A stretch of DNA of 64,000 nt from Pseudomonas paraglycinae (GTDB taxonomy: Bacteria; Pseudomonadota; Gammaproteobacteria; Pseudomonadales; Pseudomonadaceae), in contig NZ_BQHR01000006.1 of assembly GCF_021601625.1 (NCBI RefSeq), positions 62,001 through 126,000 on the forward strand. Reading direction: 5' to 3'. The notes beneath the pieces are model-generated. The model was given only the letters and a program-made list of their open reading frames with translations, was not told the origin of the DNA and ran no database searches. Shown one piece after another: positions 63,402-64,000 of this stretch (positions within the stretch are counted from its first letter, which is position 1; the number at the start of each line of letters is the position of its first letter). The position numbers and the translations under genes are program-made.

Positions 63402-64000
63402 TCAGGCCATTTCTGCAGTGGTCTCGAAGTCAAACGTCAACTCACCATCCTTGATGTCGATGTGAACCACACCACCATGCTCGGCCAGCTCGCCAAACAG
63501 AATCTCCTCCGCCAGCGGACGCTTGATCTTGTCCTGGATCAGACGCGCCATCGGACGAGCGCCCATGGCCGAATCGTAACCACCGGCCGCCAGCCAGCTG
63601 CGCGCCGCATCGGTAACTTCCAGAAGCACACGCTTGTCTTCCAGCTGCGCCTGAAGTTCGGTGAGGAACTTGTCCACCACGCTTTTGATGACCTCATGAC
63701 TGAGGCGACCAAACTGAATGATGGTATCCAGACGGTTGCGGAATTCCGGCGTAAAGCTCTTCTTGATCACTTCCATCGCATCAGACGAGTGGTCCTGATG
63801 GGTGAAACCGATCGAAGCACGTGCCGCCGTCTCAGCACCGGCGTTGGTGGTCATGATCACGATCACATTGCGGAAATCCGCCTTGCGCCCGTTGTTGTCG
63901 GTCAGCGTACCGTGGTCCATCACCTGCAGCAGCAGGTTGAAGACTTCCGGATGCGCCTTCTCGATTTCATCGAGCAGCAATACGCAATGCGGCTGCTTGG
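63402..64000 (-). CDS. clpA: ATP-dependent Clp protease ATP-binding subunit ClpA (C-terminal part)
   Basis: The visible 199 codons end the gene and enter from the right edge. They cover the end of the second AAA+ module: Walker B VLLLDEIEKAHPEV, sensor 1 MTTNAGA, arginine-finger region FTPEFRNRLD, sensor 2 GARPMARLIQDKIKRPLAEEILFG. ClpA unfolds N-degron substrates delivered by ClpS into ClpP. The Aat and ATE-type transferases nearby produce such substrates. Confidence 0.95.
   Translation of the reverse strand, partial: KQPHCVLLLDEIEKAHPEVFNLLLQVMDHGTLTDNNGRKADFRNVIVIMTTNAGAETAARASIGFTHQDHSSDAMEVIKKSFTPEFRNRLDTIIQFGRLSHEVIKSVVDKFLTELQAQLEDKRVLLEVTDAARSWLAAGGYDSAMGARPMARLIQDKIKRPLAEEILFGELAEHGGVVHIDIKDGELTFDFETTAEMA

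Overview
The window is a GC-rich chromosomal segment of a fluorescent pseudomonad, most likely the Pseudomonas fluorescens complex. The evidence is a complete hydrogen cyanide synthase operon (hcnABC) with an ANR-box-like site and an RsmA-type leader, a core block in the usual Pseudomonas order (tusDCBE, cysG, serS, crcB, rarA, lolA, ftsK, aat, ate/bpt, infA, clpA), and dispersed Pseudomonas-type palindromic repeats. I saw no rRNA genes, tRNA genes, insertion sequences, prophage or CRISPR array.

Layout. 0-3.5 kb: hcnABC on the minus strand with its regulated leader. 3.5-7 kb: a 24-residue membrane peptide, a glycine/alanine-rich membrane protein and an OmpR/EnvZ-type two-component pair, closed by a 127-bp palindromic repeat. 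7-11.8 kb: an aldo/keto reductase-SDR-SRPBCC operon divergent from a LysR regulator, then a second LysR gene overlapping a DinB-like gene tail to tail. 11.9-12.7 kb: a DUF559 pseudogene and a tandem repeat cluster. 12.7-26.5 kb: mostly single metabolic or regulatory genes (serine/threonine dehydratase-like enzyme, methyltransferases, HAD phosphatase, LuxR/solute-binding protein/P1 peptidase cluster, two TetR units with clear operators, YceI, MATE pump, periplasmic chorismate mutase).

26.5-30 kb is the most unusual part. Two exported proteins made almost wholly of 13-residue repeats lie in two roughly 0.5-kb direct repeats that bracket two small unknown genes. Next to them is an AT-rich PD-(D/E)XK nuclease gene lying between two copies of one terminator hairpin that occurs three times within 3 kb. 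This is the best candidate for an undescribed accessory system, but the sequence alone does not show its function.

30-49 kb: diguanylate cyclase, cytochrome c, MocR/EamA pair, AraC/AhpD-like pair, SulP permease, TetR regulator, gamma-glutamyltransferase, alkyl-DNA repair (ogt), NUDIX, then a GH18 chitinase next to an AA10 polysaccharide monooxygenase, neither with a classical signal peptide. 49-64 kb: the tus sulfur-relay operon (tRNA 2-thiouridylation), siroheme synthase, translation and envelope genes, and the 3' part of clpA. A nested set of inverted repeats lies between infA and clpA.
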